Part shown: positions 33,641 through 45,894 of the stretch, piece after piece
Layout: the number at the start of each line of letters is the position of its first letter
How positions within the stretch are numbered: the first letter of the stretch is position 1
Assembly (NCBI GenBank): GCA_949751835.1
Contig: CATKHK010000046.1
Location: 1 to 64,000, forward strand
Source of the DNA: Blepharisma japonicum
Lineage: Eukaryota > Ciliophora > Heterotrichea > Heterotrichida > Blepharismidae
Direction: 5' to 3'
DNA length: 64,000 bases
The notes under the pieces: generated by a model
What the model was told of the DNA's origin: nothing
Database searches by the model: none
What the model saw: only the letters and a program-made list of their open reading frames with translations
Position numbers and translations under genes: made by a program

Positions 33641-35638
33641 CTAAGAAAATACTGAATATGTTTGGACTCCTTTTTTGCGGTAAAATGCCAAATTTACTAC
33701 ACGAGAGTCTATTCTTTTAGTCTCAACATGCTCATCATTGTATTCATTCCAATCATTCTCATCTTTTGTAAATGCTGTATAATGAAAACAGCCTTCATCT
33801 TGATAATAACAAATAGCTCCATATATTTCATATATATTTTGATAATTAATATAAATGCTTTCTGTAATATTATTAGGAGGAGTTGGAAAATAAAGTATAA
33901 GATAGGTTGGCCAATCAATCTGCTTTAGTTGAATATTTGTATCAATTTCTTTTTTGCAATCGCTACAAAATAACTTTTGCTTTGAATTATAATAGCTGCT
34001 TAGATTTGAAAGATATCTCGCGACTATATCCGTATGTTTAGAAGGAATTATTAGAAATGTTTGGATGTCATGATACTGAGATTGGTGCTTGTGCCAGCTA
34101 TTACAAGTGAATTCCTGATGAAGTCCAATAGAAAATAAGTCAAGATTTCCTCCATCCTCTTCAATTTTGCTTAAAATCATATTAAAAACTTCTTTAACAT
34201 CTTGCTGAATGCAAGCCTCAATCTAAATATTTTTTACATGTGAATACGTCGCCATTAAATGTTCACGGAAATTTTGTATTAAATTTCTGATTATTTTTGA
34301 GCTGTTTTCTTTAAACATGTTGTTTAATAGTAGTGACAAAGAACTGCAAAAAGGAGAATTTATAGATTCAACTTTTCTTGCGAAGAGGGGAGTGCTTGCA
34401 AAGATTTGTAAAAGAGAATTTAAATAGCAAGTGTTTCCAAAGTTAGGCAGCCCATGCTTTCTGTTTGGAAGTAAATAAATTATTTCATTTTCTGGGTTGT
34501 AGATTATTTGTGAATAATTGGTTTTATTTACTTCTTCAATCTCTTTGAGCTTTTCTTCTAATGGTTTAATTTTTTCTTTGATCTCATCAAGTTCAGTATT
34601 TTTCTGTGAAAGAGCTGCATTTAAAATGCTAAGGGCTTCTACCAGGTTATTTTTTTCAGCTTCTTTAGCATCAAGGTCTAGTTTTAATTGTTCAATAGCT
34701 TTAATTCTAGTATCATATATTTCTTTCAATTCATTTTTTTCTTTATCATGCGCATTGATTAGATTATTGATTTGCAATTGAGAGTTTGATTTAAGCACTT
34801 GATTTTCATTTTTAAGCAATTCGTTATTGTGTTTTAATTCATTTATTTGACCTTGATAGCTTTCGTAGTATTTTACTTTACCTTCTAAATCTTCTATTTT
34901 TGCTTCCAAGCTTTCAATGATTAACTTATTTTTCTCATTTTCTTCTTTCAATTTCTCAACAAATTCATTATTTTCGCTAGCAAGAGCAGTTTTATTTTCT
35001 TCATAAATGGTATCTCTATTAGGGAAATCATTGGGGTATAGCTGATAGTCAGGGGTATTTTCAAAGTTTTTATTATAATTTCATATACTTTTCAGCACAC
35101 GATATCTGTTTGGATAAGTGCTTGGGTAATATTCAAATCTTAGATATTTATGTATTCTTCTTGGATTCATCTTACAATAATAAAAATAATAGAGCTCATT
35201 ACCTGTATATTCAGTTTTTTCTAAATAGTTATTTCATACTCCGCACTCTCAAAAAATAAGACTACTTCCATCAATTGAAAGTGCTGCTACAAGAAAATAG
35301 CTACTATACCCTTCTTTTATTATTGCTGGTATATTTCTTTCTGAACCTTTTATTATTAATATTTCGCCTCTAGCACAAAGAAGTTTATCTGGAACTCTCA
35401 TACTCATTAGTTTATCATGCTTGCAAGAAATTATTCAATCATTTTCTTCTAATACTTTGCAAAGTTTTTGAAAATTTTCATTTCAATTATAATGATATGC
35501 CATGGAATTTTTGTTTCTAATGATTAAAATTTTATCAATATCCTTAGAATCATTGCTAGGAGAAAAATCGATAAATTCTCGAAGCGAACGAGCAAGACTG
35601 CGTGCAGTATCAAAATTTCAATTTATAAGATTTTGCAT
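33641..35638 (-). CDS. USP6: coiled-coil ubiquitin-specific protease (C19)
   Basis: The 660-residue protein is encoded in exons 35638-34238 and 34222-33641, with 15-nt intron 34223-34237. N-terminal domain with YFLVAALSIDGS and YYFYYCKM, coiled coil about 205-385, Cys box GLPNFGNTCYLNSLLQIF with Cys near 404, IQQDVKE, zinc half-site FCSDC, His box FHYTAFT and W-N-E-Y-N-D. The N-D-W-I-I-S motif uses UGA where USP5 and USP7 have TGG, a direct demonstration of the code. Its C-terminus is longer than that of USP5 and USP7 (G-V-Q-T-Y-S-V-F-S). Confidence 0.9.
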
Positions 35639-35654
35639 TTTAATATATTATTAG

Positions 35655-35665
35655 GATTCTACAAA
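35655..35665 (-). promoter_or_regulatory. Upstream TTTGTAGAATC element of USP6
   Basis: TTTGTAGAATC on the coding strand, 16 bases before the ATG. Confidence 0.45.
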
Positions 35666-35929
35666 AAATAAATTGAAAATTAAATTTTTTTCTATTAATT
35701 AAAAACTTATAAATATTTAGATTAAATGATAAATTTAGATCATGAAATTATAATGGCTACTTTGATTAGTTAAAGGATGATAAACTTATTATTGTTGAAG
35801 TTAATAATTCCAAAGTTTTAGATTTATGAAATTATAATAATTAATTTAATCCTATCTAAAATTATACCAAATTTTATCAGCCTTATTTTATTTTAAGAAT
35901 TATAAAAATATGTCTGCTAGGGGGTTTGA

Positions 35930-36430
35930 TTCTGCAATTTTTTTTTGAATAAAATGCCATATATATACAAAATAGGGGTTTAATTCTTTTGTCTCTACAT
36001 ATTTATCATTAAATTCATTCACTCATTTCCATCTTTTGTAAACGCTGTATAGCGAGGACTTCCTTAATTTTGATAATAGCAAATCGCTCCATAAATTGCA
36101 ATCAAAAGCTTAAAGCTCTTTTCTAGCTAATTATTGCTTAAAAAATTGAATATAAATGAATATTGTCTATTTATGCTAAGGCACAGAAACCTAAACTTGC
36201 TATTTGCAAACTTTAGTATTTTTGCAATAAAATAGCTTGCGGGTTTAATGTTATTGTCTTATATATTTATCATTATATTCATTCCATTTATTTTAGCCTT
36301 TAGTGAACGCAGTATTGTAAAACTTTCTTCATCTTAATAACTCATATAGCTCCATTCATTTCATCTTTTCTTTATTTATTCAGAGAGAAATTCTGAAGTT
36401 TTATTAAAGGGTTTGAGAAAAATGCCCCAG
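35930..36430 (-). pseudogene. Two C-terminal USP scraps in a row
   Basis: One scrap at 35930-36110 resembles the USP8 last exon (same AAAATGCCATATA context); a second at 36235-36430 resembles those at 14995 and 29340. Both lack 5' parts and carry stops. The rest of 36430-37246 is spacer with the fourth copy of the repeat (about 36525-36880). Confidence 0.5.
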
Positions 36431-37246
36431 ATAGGCAGAAAAGTTTACGTATTTTAAACTCTATAAAATTTTTTGTACTTTTGCTTATAAAATAAACTTT
36501 TACTGGCCCTTCAACTAATTTCCTTTCCTTCTGCCTATCCTTTTCAAGGCGGTTCAGAGACCAATTGTAACCAATATTGGATCAGGCTACTTGACTCACA
36601 GCGTGCTGACCCATCCTTATTACTTTCGAATAAGTAAAGTTTTTGTGGAAAAAAGAGTGATGCAAGTAGAGTCTTGACTAGCAAACAAGTATAGGGTTCA
36701 CAGAAAAAGAACTTGCTTTCTGTCAAAATGACTGAAAAATATTTTTATTTTTCTTCCAAAACAACTAACGATAAATTATAACTATTCATAAAAGCCCAAC
36801 ACCTTGGAGAAGATCTGAGCATATAGAATTGCTGTAACTTAATTCTAAATTCTAACAATATAGCTCAAATGAAGAACAAATCGCATCTATTAATTTTCTT
36901 GAATTGCCTTCGTAAGAAGATGCTTTTGATTGGCCAGAGAAACACTAAATGAAAATCGCGTTTTTCATATCCACGAAGCAAAAAATTTGCGAAGCTACCA
37001 TAATATTTAGATGCATTTTTAAAATAAATTGCATTTATCTTAGAATAAATCCAGCTATGAAAAAAAATTAGCATTGAGGATGCTATCAATAAGATTATTA
37101 TAGACTTTAACTTTCCCCTTGATTTAATTAGACTTTAATAAATTTCCGTATTTAGATTAATATATTAATTTGCATAGATATGAATTAAAATAATCATTAT
37201 TTATAATTAGAATTATTTTAATGATCATAAAGAGATCGTGAATACG

Positions 37247-39235
37247 TTAGGGTTTTTTGCTGTAAAATGCCAAATTTACAACGCGAGAGTCTATTCTTTT
37301 CGTTTCAACATGCTCATCATTATATTCATTCCATTCAGATTCATCTTTAGTAAATGCTGTATAATGAAAATTTCCTTCGTCTTGATAATAGCAAATAGCT
37401 CCATACATTTCATAGGAAGTTTCATAAGAAACCTGAATGAATTCTGTAATATGACAAGGAGGAACAGGAAAATAAAGTATTAAATAGGCTGGCCAATCAA
37501 TGCTTGAAATTCATATATTCATATCTACTTCTCTACTGCAAGTGTTACAAATTAAGGATTGGGTTGATCTGCCATAATTTATTTGATTTTTGATATAACT
37601 TTCTGGGGAATCCTTCTGCTGAGGAGGAATTATTAGAAAGTTTTGAATATCATCATATTTTGATTGATGATATCAGCTACAGCTAAATACCTGATGAAAA
37701 GCAACAGAGAATACATCCAGATTTCCACCATCTTCTTCGATTTTACTCAAAATCATGTTTAGAATTTCTTTAACATCTTGCAGAAATCATTGCCCAATCT
37801 AAATATTTTTTACATTTGAATAGGTCTCCATTAACTTTTGATATAAATTTTGAGTTAAATCCTTGATTTTATTAAAGCTATTTTCGACATGCATGCTAAG
37901 TAAAAGCGATGCCAAATTGTTGCAAAATGGAGAATTTATGGATTCAATTTTACTTATAAAAAGAGGAGTGCTTGCAAGGATTTGCAAAAGAGAATTTAAA
38001 TAGCATGTGTTACCAAAGTTAGGCAGACCATGCTTTCTGTTTGGGAGCAATTTAACTATTTCATTTCCTGAATCATGATATTTTTGAGAATAGTTGGTTT
38101 TATTTATTTCCTCTTCTTCAAGATTTTTGAGTTTTTCTTCTAATCTTTTATTAGATTCTATGATTCTCGAGAGTTCAGTTTCTTTTTCTGAAAGATTTAC
38201 CTTTAAATGACATAAATCTTCTTCAAGTTTACTTATTTGAGTTTCTTTTTCACTAAGATTTTGTTGTAGTTGCTCAATTGCTTTGATCTTAGACTGATAT
38301 AACTTTTCTAATTCAATTTTTTCTTTGTCATGTACACTAATTAAATCATTAGCTTTTGATTTGAACATTTGATTTTCATTTTTTAGTGATTCATTTTCAT
38401 ATTTCAAAAAGTTGTTGGATTTTTCTAATTCAGCCATTCTATTTTGGCAATTTTCGTGATTAATTAATTTTTCCTCTAATTCTATTCTTTTTGATTCCAA
38501 GCATGCAATAATAGATTTATTTTCATCATTTTCTTTCCTCAATTTACTAATGGCATCTTCATCATTTTCTCTCAAAAATTCATATTGGTTTTCTTCTAAA
38601 GAGGCATCTATACTTAATAACTCATTGCAACTTAGTTGATACTTAGTTGTATCATCAGAGAGTTGATTATATTTTCATATATTTTCCAACACCTGATAAT
38701 AACCTTGATATTTCACCGGATAATAATTAAATCTTAGATATTTGTGTATCCTTTCAAGATTCATCTTGCAATAATAAAAATAATAAATTTCATTTTCTTT
38801 ATATTGATTCTCTAATAAATAATTGTATCACTTTCCATGGTGTCAATTAACAATGCTTTTACCATTTCATGAAAGTGCTGCTACAAGAAAATAACTGTGG
38901 GAATTTTCATTAACTATAGCTGATATGTTAACTTCTGAATAACCTTTTATTATTAATATTTCACCTCTCGCACAAATGAGCTTGCCTTGATGTCTTAAAT
39001 ATTTTAACTCATCTTTTTGACAAGAAATAATCCAATTATTCACTTCTAAAACTTGACAAAGTTTATTATCAATTTCATTTTTGAGACTTTGGCTTCACAG
39101 CTTATAATTATCGAAGGAGATCAATGCCTTATCTACGTATTTAGACTCGTCGCTAGAGATAAATTTGATAAATTGTCTAAGAGTGCAGGTTAGATTCAGT
39201 GCAGTTTCCAAATTTCAATCTATTGTCTCTTGCAT
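37247..39235 (-). CDS. USP7: coiled-coil ubiquitin-specific protease (C19)
   Basis: The 657-residue protein is encoded in exons 39235-37814 and 37798-37247, with 15-nt intron 37799-37813. N-terminal domain with N-N-W-I-I-S (TGG), YFLVAALSWNGK and YYFYYCKM; coiled coil about 205-390; Cys box GLPNFGNTCYLNSLLQIL with Cys near 411. The post-intron segment is IGQWFLQDVKE, so one Gln of QQD is Leu and two residues are UGA- or TTT-coded aromatics. Zinc half-site ICNTC, His box FHYTAFT, WNEYND. The last exon is diverged from USP6 except for its final 60-70 codons, which match USP5 and USP6. It ends F-Y-S-K-K-P like USP5. Confidence 0.9.
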
Positions 39236-39249
39236 TTGATAATTTTTAA

Positions 39250-39260
39250 GATTCTACAAA
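39250..39260 (-). promoter_or_regulatory. Upstream TTTGTAGAATC element of USP7
   Basis: TTTGTAGAATC on the coding strand, 14 bases before the ATG. Confidence 0.45.
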
Positions 39261-39394
39261 TAATAATTATTTGAATTTCTATAATTTAAAATGGAATTTT
39301 ATTTTACCGATCTCTTAAATTTGAAAAAATCTGCAAATTTGATCAAGTAGAATTTACCTAGCTCGGGTTAATCCTACCTTTTTTTGTTTGATCT

Positions 39395-40016
39395 CAGATA
39401 TTTATGTATTTTTCTTGGATTCATCTTAAAGTAATAATAAAATAATAGAGTTCATTTCTTTTATACCATATCGTATTAATTTAAGGGTTTAATGTACTTA
39501 ATCCCTTTAGAAGGGACATAAATCGCCCTTTTTATGAGTCGTGAACCTCCTAAATCATAATACCAAAAGTGGCAGGAAGCTGCAGGGCATTTCTTTCATA
39601 TCAAGTCTTCTCTAAATTTTTGTCTCAAATTCCCTTCTTCCAAGAAAGAGACTATCTAAAACATGAAAGCTCTACGACAAGAAAATAGCTACTAAATCTT
39701 TTTTTTGATTTGGCTAATATATTTATGTCTGAATAAACTTTATAATTTATATTTCGCCTTCAGCACAAAAAAGCTAATATTATACTCCCATAAGTATTAA
39801 TTTTTTTTTCTACAGAATAATCCAATTATTTTCTTTTAATACTTTGCAAGACTTTTTTAAAATTCATTTGGGAAATTATCTTTTATCTAAAATATTCCCT
39901 AGGCCACTAAAATATATTAGGACTCAGTGCAGGGAAATCAATAAATTATAAAGAGAGCTATTAAGACTCCTGCAGTATCAATATTTAAAAAATATGATTT
40001 GCATTTTGATATATCA
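39395..40016 (-). pseudogene. N-terminal scrap of a USP gene
   Basis: It matches the N-terminal domain of USP5 and USP6 (coding traces of YFLVAALS near 39680 and of YYFYYCKM near 39440) from the equivalent of the ATG at about 40014. Insertions, deletions and stops are frequent and the coiled coil and catalytic parts are missing. Sequence 40020-40616 holds no gene I can support. Confidence 0.65.
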
Positions 40017-40616
40017 TTAGCATTCTACGAATAATAATTTCAGAAATTAAATATCTTACCATTAATTATTTAAAAATAAAAACTTAAAAAGCTCTATGTG
40101 CTGTCTAATGATAGGCTAAAACATAATGCCCCCATCTCCACTTCACTTTTCAAGTTAAAACATTCAGCATGCAAGGATTTATACTAATGCACATCTCCTG
40201 ACCCATACGATTTGCTTTTGGCAAAAAGCAATTCAGGATAAAACTTCTAACTTTTGGCGCAAGGCGCGATTATGTCCCGGATATTATTATGAGAATTCTG
40301 GATAAACAGCTAGTTCTGCCTAAACTATTTTCTAGTAAGAGCTTAAAATGTGCTTTGAGTAAGCTAACTGGTTTGATGTGGCTAGCGTTTCTTCTTTGTA
40401 GTCCTATTAGATTTAAACTCTCAGCTGGTGTCAGCGACAGATTTAAATTTATCTATTTATCTTTGTTGAAAGCATTCTTACCCAAAGTTCATAAAAATCA
40501 CTACCATGCTAAGAAGGTAAAACTAGTGCCCAAAGTTTTATATTTTTGAATTTTACTAATTAATTTAATCCTATCTAAATTTAACCATTTTATCAACCTT
40601 AATTTTATTTTAATAA

Positions 40617-42539
40617 TTATAAAAATCCGATTTTGTAGGGTGTTTGGCTCAGCGGATCTTTTTTGGAATAAAATGCCATATAAACAAAATAAGGGTTTAA
40701 TTGTTTCGTCTCAACATATTTATCATTATATTCATTCCACTTATTTCCATCTTTTGTAAATGCTGTATAATGAGGACTTCCTTCATTTTTATAATAGCAA
40801 ATAGCTCCATAAATTTCATAAATATTTTCATTATTAATGCAGATGGATTCTAAAATATTATTTGGAGGATTTGGAAAATAAAGCACCAGATAGTCCGGCC
40901 AATCCACATCTTTCAGCTCTACATTCATATCAACTTCTCTATTACAGCCATTACAAAATAAGGGCTGCGTTACACTATAATAATATTTTTGATTTCGAAG
41001 ATAATTATCTTGTGTATTTAGATGCTGAGGGGGAATTATTAAAAATGTTTGGGTATCATCATAAGTTGATTTATGCAAATTCAAGCATCAGAATACCTGA
41101 TGAAAAACAATTGAGAAAATATTAAAGCCTCCTCCTTCCTCTTCAACTTTGCTTAAAATCATGTTAAACACTTCTTTCACATCTTGCTGAGTACACTGCC
41201 CGATCTAAATATTTTTTACATTTGAATAAGCTTCCATTAACTTTTCAGAGAAACTTTTGGTTAAGCTGCTAATTCTCTCAGAACTATTTTCAATAAGCAT
41301 ATTAAATAAAATCGAGGACAAAGAACTGCAAAAAGGAGAATCTATGGATTCAACTTTACGTACAAAGAGAGGAGTGCTTGCAAAAATCTGCAGAAGAGAA
41401 TTTAAATAACAAGTGTTTCCAAGGTTAGGCAGCCCGTGCTTTCTGTCTGGAGATAATTTAATGATTTCATTTTCTGGGTTGTAGAGTATTTGAGAGTAAT
41501 TAATTTTATTTAATTTTTCTTCGAGATTTTTGCATTTTTCTTGCAAAATTTTATATTTTTCGGTGATTTCATGCTGCTCCTCTGATGATTTTTGTAAGAG
41601 GCTTTCTTTTTCTGAAAGCGAATTTTTAAGTTTAAAATTTTCAGAATCTAAAATATTTTTTCTAACTTGTAAATCACTAAGTTTTTGATTGAACAGCTGC
41701 GCAGCTTCATTTCTGCTCTCTTCTTTGTCTTTAATAATTTTTATACGTTTTTTAAGCTCATTTTCAGGTTCTTTGCACATTTTTTCCAAAGAATCATTCA
41801 TGCTTTCATTTATTATATATTCATTTATATATATTTTATATTTTTCAATTTCTGATTCTAATTCTTGGATTTTTGATTTTAATTTTTTTATTTCTTCTTG
41901 AGCTCTTTTTCTTTCTTCATTAAAATTGTCTTCTTTTGTCAATGAATGAAGAAAATTTTTTTTCTTAGTAAATTTTCATATCTTTATCATCAATTGGAAT
42001 GAGCTATCATTAGCCTTGTAAATATCCTCCAATCTCAATAATTTAGAAATAGATTTTGAAGTAACTTTGCAATAGTAAAAATAGTAAGGTTCTTTTGAAT
42101 TAGCTGAATAAGAGTCAAAAGTTTCTCGATTTCAAGTTCCATCTTTTCAAAAATATACCACGTTTTCATTGCATGAAAGCGCTGCCATAAGAAAATACGT
42201 ATATTGGGGATCTTTCACTGCTGCTGCAACATTTTTTGAATAGCTCTTTATTATTAATATTTCCCCTCCTCCACATACAAGCCTGCCTTGTATTTGTAAA
42301 TTTAATAAATCACTATTATTGGGAGAAATAATTCATCTATTTCAAGTTAAAACTTCATCTAGATTTTTGGACAATTGATCTTGACAATTTTTATATTCTT
42401 TAAGACCTTCCTCTATATTATTTAAGACAAAATCCACAAACGGCCAGCATAAATAAGGAAACCTAAGGTCAACATATTTTCTAAGTGAGTTCACGATGCA
42501 TAAAGTAGCTTTTAAATTTCATGAGATAGTGCTTGACAT
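40617..42539 (-). CDS. USP8: coiled-coil ubiquitin-specific protease (C19)
   Basis: The 635-residue protein is encoded in exons 42539-41220 and 41204-40617, with 15-nt intron 41205-41219. N-terminal domain with YFLMAALSCNEN, W-K-D-G-T-W-N and YYFYYCKV; a shorter coiled coil (about 200-360); Cys box GLPNLGNTCYLNSLLQIF with Cys near 377; CTQQDVKE; zinc half-site FCNGC; His box PHYTAFT; W-N-E-Y-N-D. UGA codes Trp in several places (codon 7, F-W-C-L-N). It has the most divergent N-terminus of the USP2-USP8 group and a longer C-terminal tail. It closes the minus-strand tandem array. Confidence 0.9.
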
Positions 42540-42555
42540 TTTTATTCTACTTCTT

Positions 42556-42566
42556 AATTCTATAAA
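42556..42566 (-). promoter_or_regulatory. Upstream TTTATAGAATT element of USP8
   Basis: TTTATAGAATT on the coding strand, one base different from the other elements, 16 bases before the ATG. Confidence 0.4.
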
Positions 42567-42729
42567 AATAATTTGTAACCCTCATCTTTTCTTTAAAATA
42601 TAATTTTTTACAATATAAATTTAAAATAATATACATGGATGTATATAGATTTTCATTATTATTTTAGCTAAATAATCCTTTAATTAGCTGATCCAGAGAA
42701 TTAAACTAAAGATGCACAATTTCTGCCCA

Positions 42730-43803
42730 TGGCTTTAAACTAGTCAATATATAATGATTATCTCTCAGATTCTGCTTTATTTATGCACTGAAAATAATTA
42801 GAAATACTATTAAGAGTTAATAAAAAATATGTATTTTTATTATTGAACTTATTTTTTAAGTCAATGGAGTCTATTATGTAAGGTTTAAGTTGATTAATAT
42901 ACTTTGGCAATTATAGAGGATGTGGATGTTTTCGATAAATATTTGACTTTCTTTTGCTCTTTCTTTTAAATAGTTTAAATTAATTTCTATACCTAATTAA
43001 TGTGAAGATAAATTTCCAAACCATTATCTTATTTTCAAATAGCAAATAAGCTAACACTGATTAGTAGAAATGCTTTTAGTTATTTCAATTAGTCATAAAA
43101 CTATGCTAGTATCACTGTTTTTTTATTCATACTTTCTATCATTATTTTTACTTCATTCATACCTCAGCTAATTTTTCTAGTTCTAATTTTACTTTTTAAG
43201 CTCAGATATGAGAAATTCATTTCTTTGTCTGCGTTTAAATAATTCTTCGTTTGTTTGTTTAAACCTTTCATTTATTTGGTCTTCATTTATATATTTAGTA
43301 TTTTCTTCGAAATCTTGAGCATTACCTTTATTTTCTCTTGTTATTTCTTTTTTATCTTCTTCTTTTTCTATTTCACTTTCTAACATTTCTCCGCTTTTGG
43401 GAATTTCTCACAGTTTAAAAAAGCAGATAATCACAGAAGAGCTTTATGCATATCATTTATATCTATTTGCTGATTTGATGGGCAATCCTTTCATTCTTCT
43501 TTGTATTTACAATATAAATCTCCTTCAGGCAGAAAAAGTTTTACAATTAAAATTTAGCCTTCTATTCCTCTTTGTAATCTTCATTATTAGTGCAAACACA
43601 AAAAAATCCAGACTCTTGAATTTTTTGAGAGCTTTACGGCTTAACACTACTCTTTTTTTCAAGTTCTTTAAGGCTTTCATCATCAATGCCTGAGGTAAAA
43701 GCATTTTGAAAAATCATGCTTAAACATGAATAATTTAAAGGAAGCTCAATATATTGGCTAATTGTTGAAAGAATATAAGCTGCTTTTTAAGCTCTTCTGA
43801 CAT
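42730..43803 (-). pseudogene. Broken USP of the USP9 type
   Basis: From an ATG at 43803 (M-S-E-E-L-K-K) it follows USP9 closely but has lost one base within ten codons. The middle piece at 43189-43386 still reads D-Q-I-N-E-R-F-K-Q, as in the USP9 coiled coil. It stops near the homologue of the N-x-V-S-D-Y-F region and lacks the catalytic domain, so it is a truncated, shifted copy. Confidence 0.75.
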
Positions 43804-44439
43804 AATAAATTTGTAGAAATATATTAGACATTTTAATTAGAGAATTTAGCTTTAATATTAAAGCAATAAAAAATTCTACCAAGAAAATTGTTTTTAATTT
43901 CCAGAGTAACGATATCAAAACTACTTCAGATTAATATTGGAATTAATGCAGATATGGCATATTTTTTAATTTGTGAGTTTTATAGAAATCCGAATTTTTT
44001 AAAAAAGATTTTACAAAGACTTGAAAGATTATCCTCAAATAGCTTTCTATACTTTTTTACTTATTTATATATTATAAAAATTAAATTAGTTTTAATGTTC
44101 TTTCTTATGAAATAAAGGTGGTTTCTAAGTTATAACTAATAAATTTGGATTTTACTTTTTATTTTTCATAATAAATAAGAAGGTAAAACTCAAAGTGGTC
44201 TAGGCTGTCTCTATCCACATATGAAAAATCTTATCTTATCTTACCTAGTGGCTATAGCTACCTGCGATCCTTAAGAATCATTTAATCTTTATAGGTTTCT
44301 TCACCAAAGATCTTTACAAGTGGATATATGTCGAAACTGCAGCGTAATCTATCTGACATAAATTTATAGAATCATAATATCCATTTCATTATTCCTCGTA
44401 AAGCGTTTATAAATTTTGATTGTATAATGGTACATATGT

Positions 44440-45075
44440 CAGACTAGAAGATTTTATCCAGGTGATTTTACTTTTACAGGAGAATCTCTGTAGCCGTATA
44501 AGTGCGTACAGCTTATGCAGCGAGACATTTGCTAGTGGTAGACGAAGCTAAATGTGCAAGACTTGAAGGAATATTGGAGATCATGAGGCTTTTGTCAGAA
44601 TCCAATATTTTAGTTCAGAATCATAAATAAAAGTTTTTATTTTGAATAAAAAAATTTAAACGAAGTCAAATCGAATTTGTTAGCTCAGAAACTCAATTTT
44701 TTGAATCAATTTGGTAATACAGAGTAAAGATGGCAACCTGATTTCATTGCCAAAACCTCGGATGCGAATTGCTTTTTGAACGATGAGCAACTTATCCGCC
44801 TCGAGGAGCTGGTCCAAGATCATCTTGAAGAGTGCTATGAAGATGTGGATAATGAAAGAAGATGGCATGATGAAGAGGATATGGATGAGGATTATGGGGA
44901 AGAAGGGCTAATTTATGAGTATGAAGAATATGATTATGAGATTAATTCAAGTGGCGGAGATGAGGACTTCTGAAGAATTTGAATAAAAGGGTTGTGAAAA
45001 TTTGTATCGTGGAGGTGTAATCAGGCTGAAGAGATTCTGACAGCGAAGAATGTGTCCATTTTTCCGCAAAGATAG
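44440..45075 (+). other. Possible decayed gene with acidic tail, unrecognised
   Basis: A plus-strand open stretch of 100 codons to a TAG at 45073-45075 (UGA as Trp) contains R-L-E-E-L-V-Q-D-H-L-E-E-C-Y followed by a very acidic run (E-D-M-D-E-D-Y-G-E-E). It has no ATG of its own; a 16-nt GTAATACAGAGTAAAG just upstream could be an intron joining it to an earlier reading. A further helical reading lies at about 44540-44630 (A-R-L-E-G-I-L-E-I-M-R). The local base composition is richer in G and C than the neighbourhood, as for coding DNA. No family is recognised; spacer 43804-44440 and 45076-45894 holds nothing I can name. Confidence 0.3.
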
Positions 45076-45894
45076 ATTCTTCTCCTCGGAATTGATCGTG
45101 AAGGAAAATATTTCTGAGGTTGAAGATGAAGGAGCAAATTGAACGGATGAAGCAACACAAGTGGAAGCTGTAATAGAGAGGCACTGCAGGGTGCTGGAAT
45201 AGTCTCGTGGTGAGAGAAAGATTTGCCGGCGCATGCAAAAAGTTGGGGGATTACTTAACTCTATGAACATTAAGCAATTCTTTAAGCCATCATGCCCACA
45301 AAGGAAACGAATATTTAATGGAATCAAATTGAAGTTTAAATGTGATGCCTAAAGATTTATTAAAGAAATTCAAAAAAAATGAAAAAATTGAAGCTGAAGA
45401 AGGAAAAGAGAAGAAAAAGAAAGAGAAAAATTTAATAAATGGCCTGCGATAGCCTTGGCTATGCTATGTTTTATTAGATCAGAATCGGCTACTTTTTTTA
45501 TTTTATCATAATTTGAAATTTAATATCAAAATTATTTTATCAGACTGTAATAGCCTTATGGCCATAATTCATTTAGTTTAGTTTTAAAGCGTTTAGAAGT
45601 AGGTAAGTAACAATTTAGTTTTTACTAGAGAATGCTATCTATTGCTGCAATTTCTTCAGCTTTCTATATGAATAACTAATAAATTAAAGCAATTCATTAT
45701 ACAAATCACATTATATTGTAGTTTTTCTATGAGAAATTCAAATTTCTATAATCATAAATAAATTTAAAATTAATGAGAATAAATAATGATAACTCATAAA
45801 AAATTTGATAATTCCCTCTGTTTAAGATTTAGAAAAAATTAAACCCCTTTTAAAGAGAAAAAAATTTGTTTTATTAAATATCTTCTGAATAAAA

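Noticed and set aside
43397-43693. Plus-strand hydrophobic ORF as a membrane protein
   Set aside because: It is the complement of the broken USP9-type gene in this place.
44942-45327. Two overlapping minus-strand ORFs of about 100 codons
   Set aside because: They overlap a more protein-like plus-strand reading, have skewed Ser/Cys/His content and no recognisable motifs.
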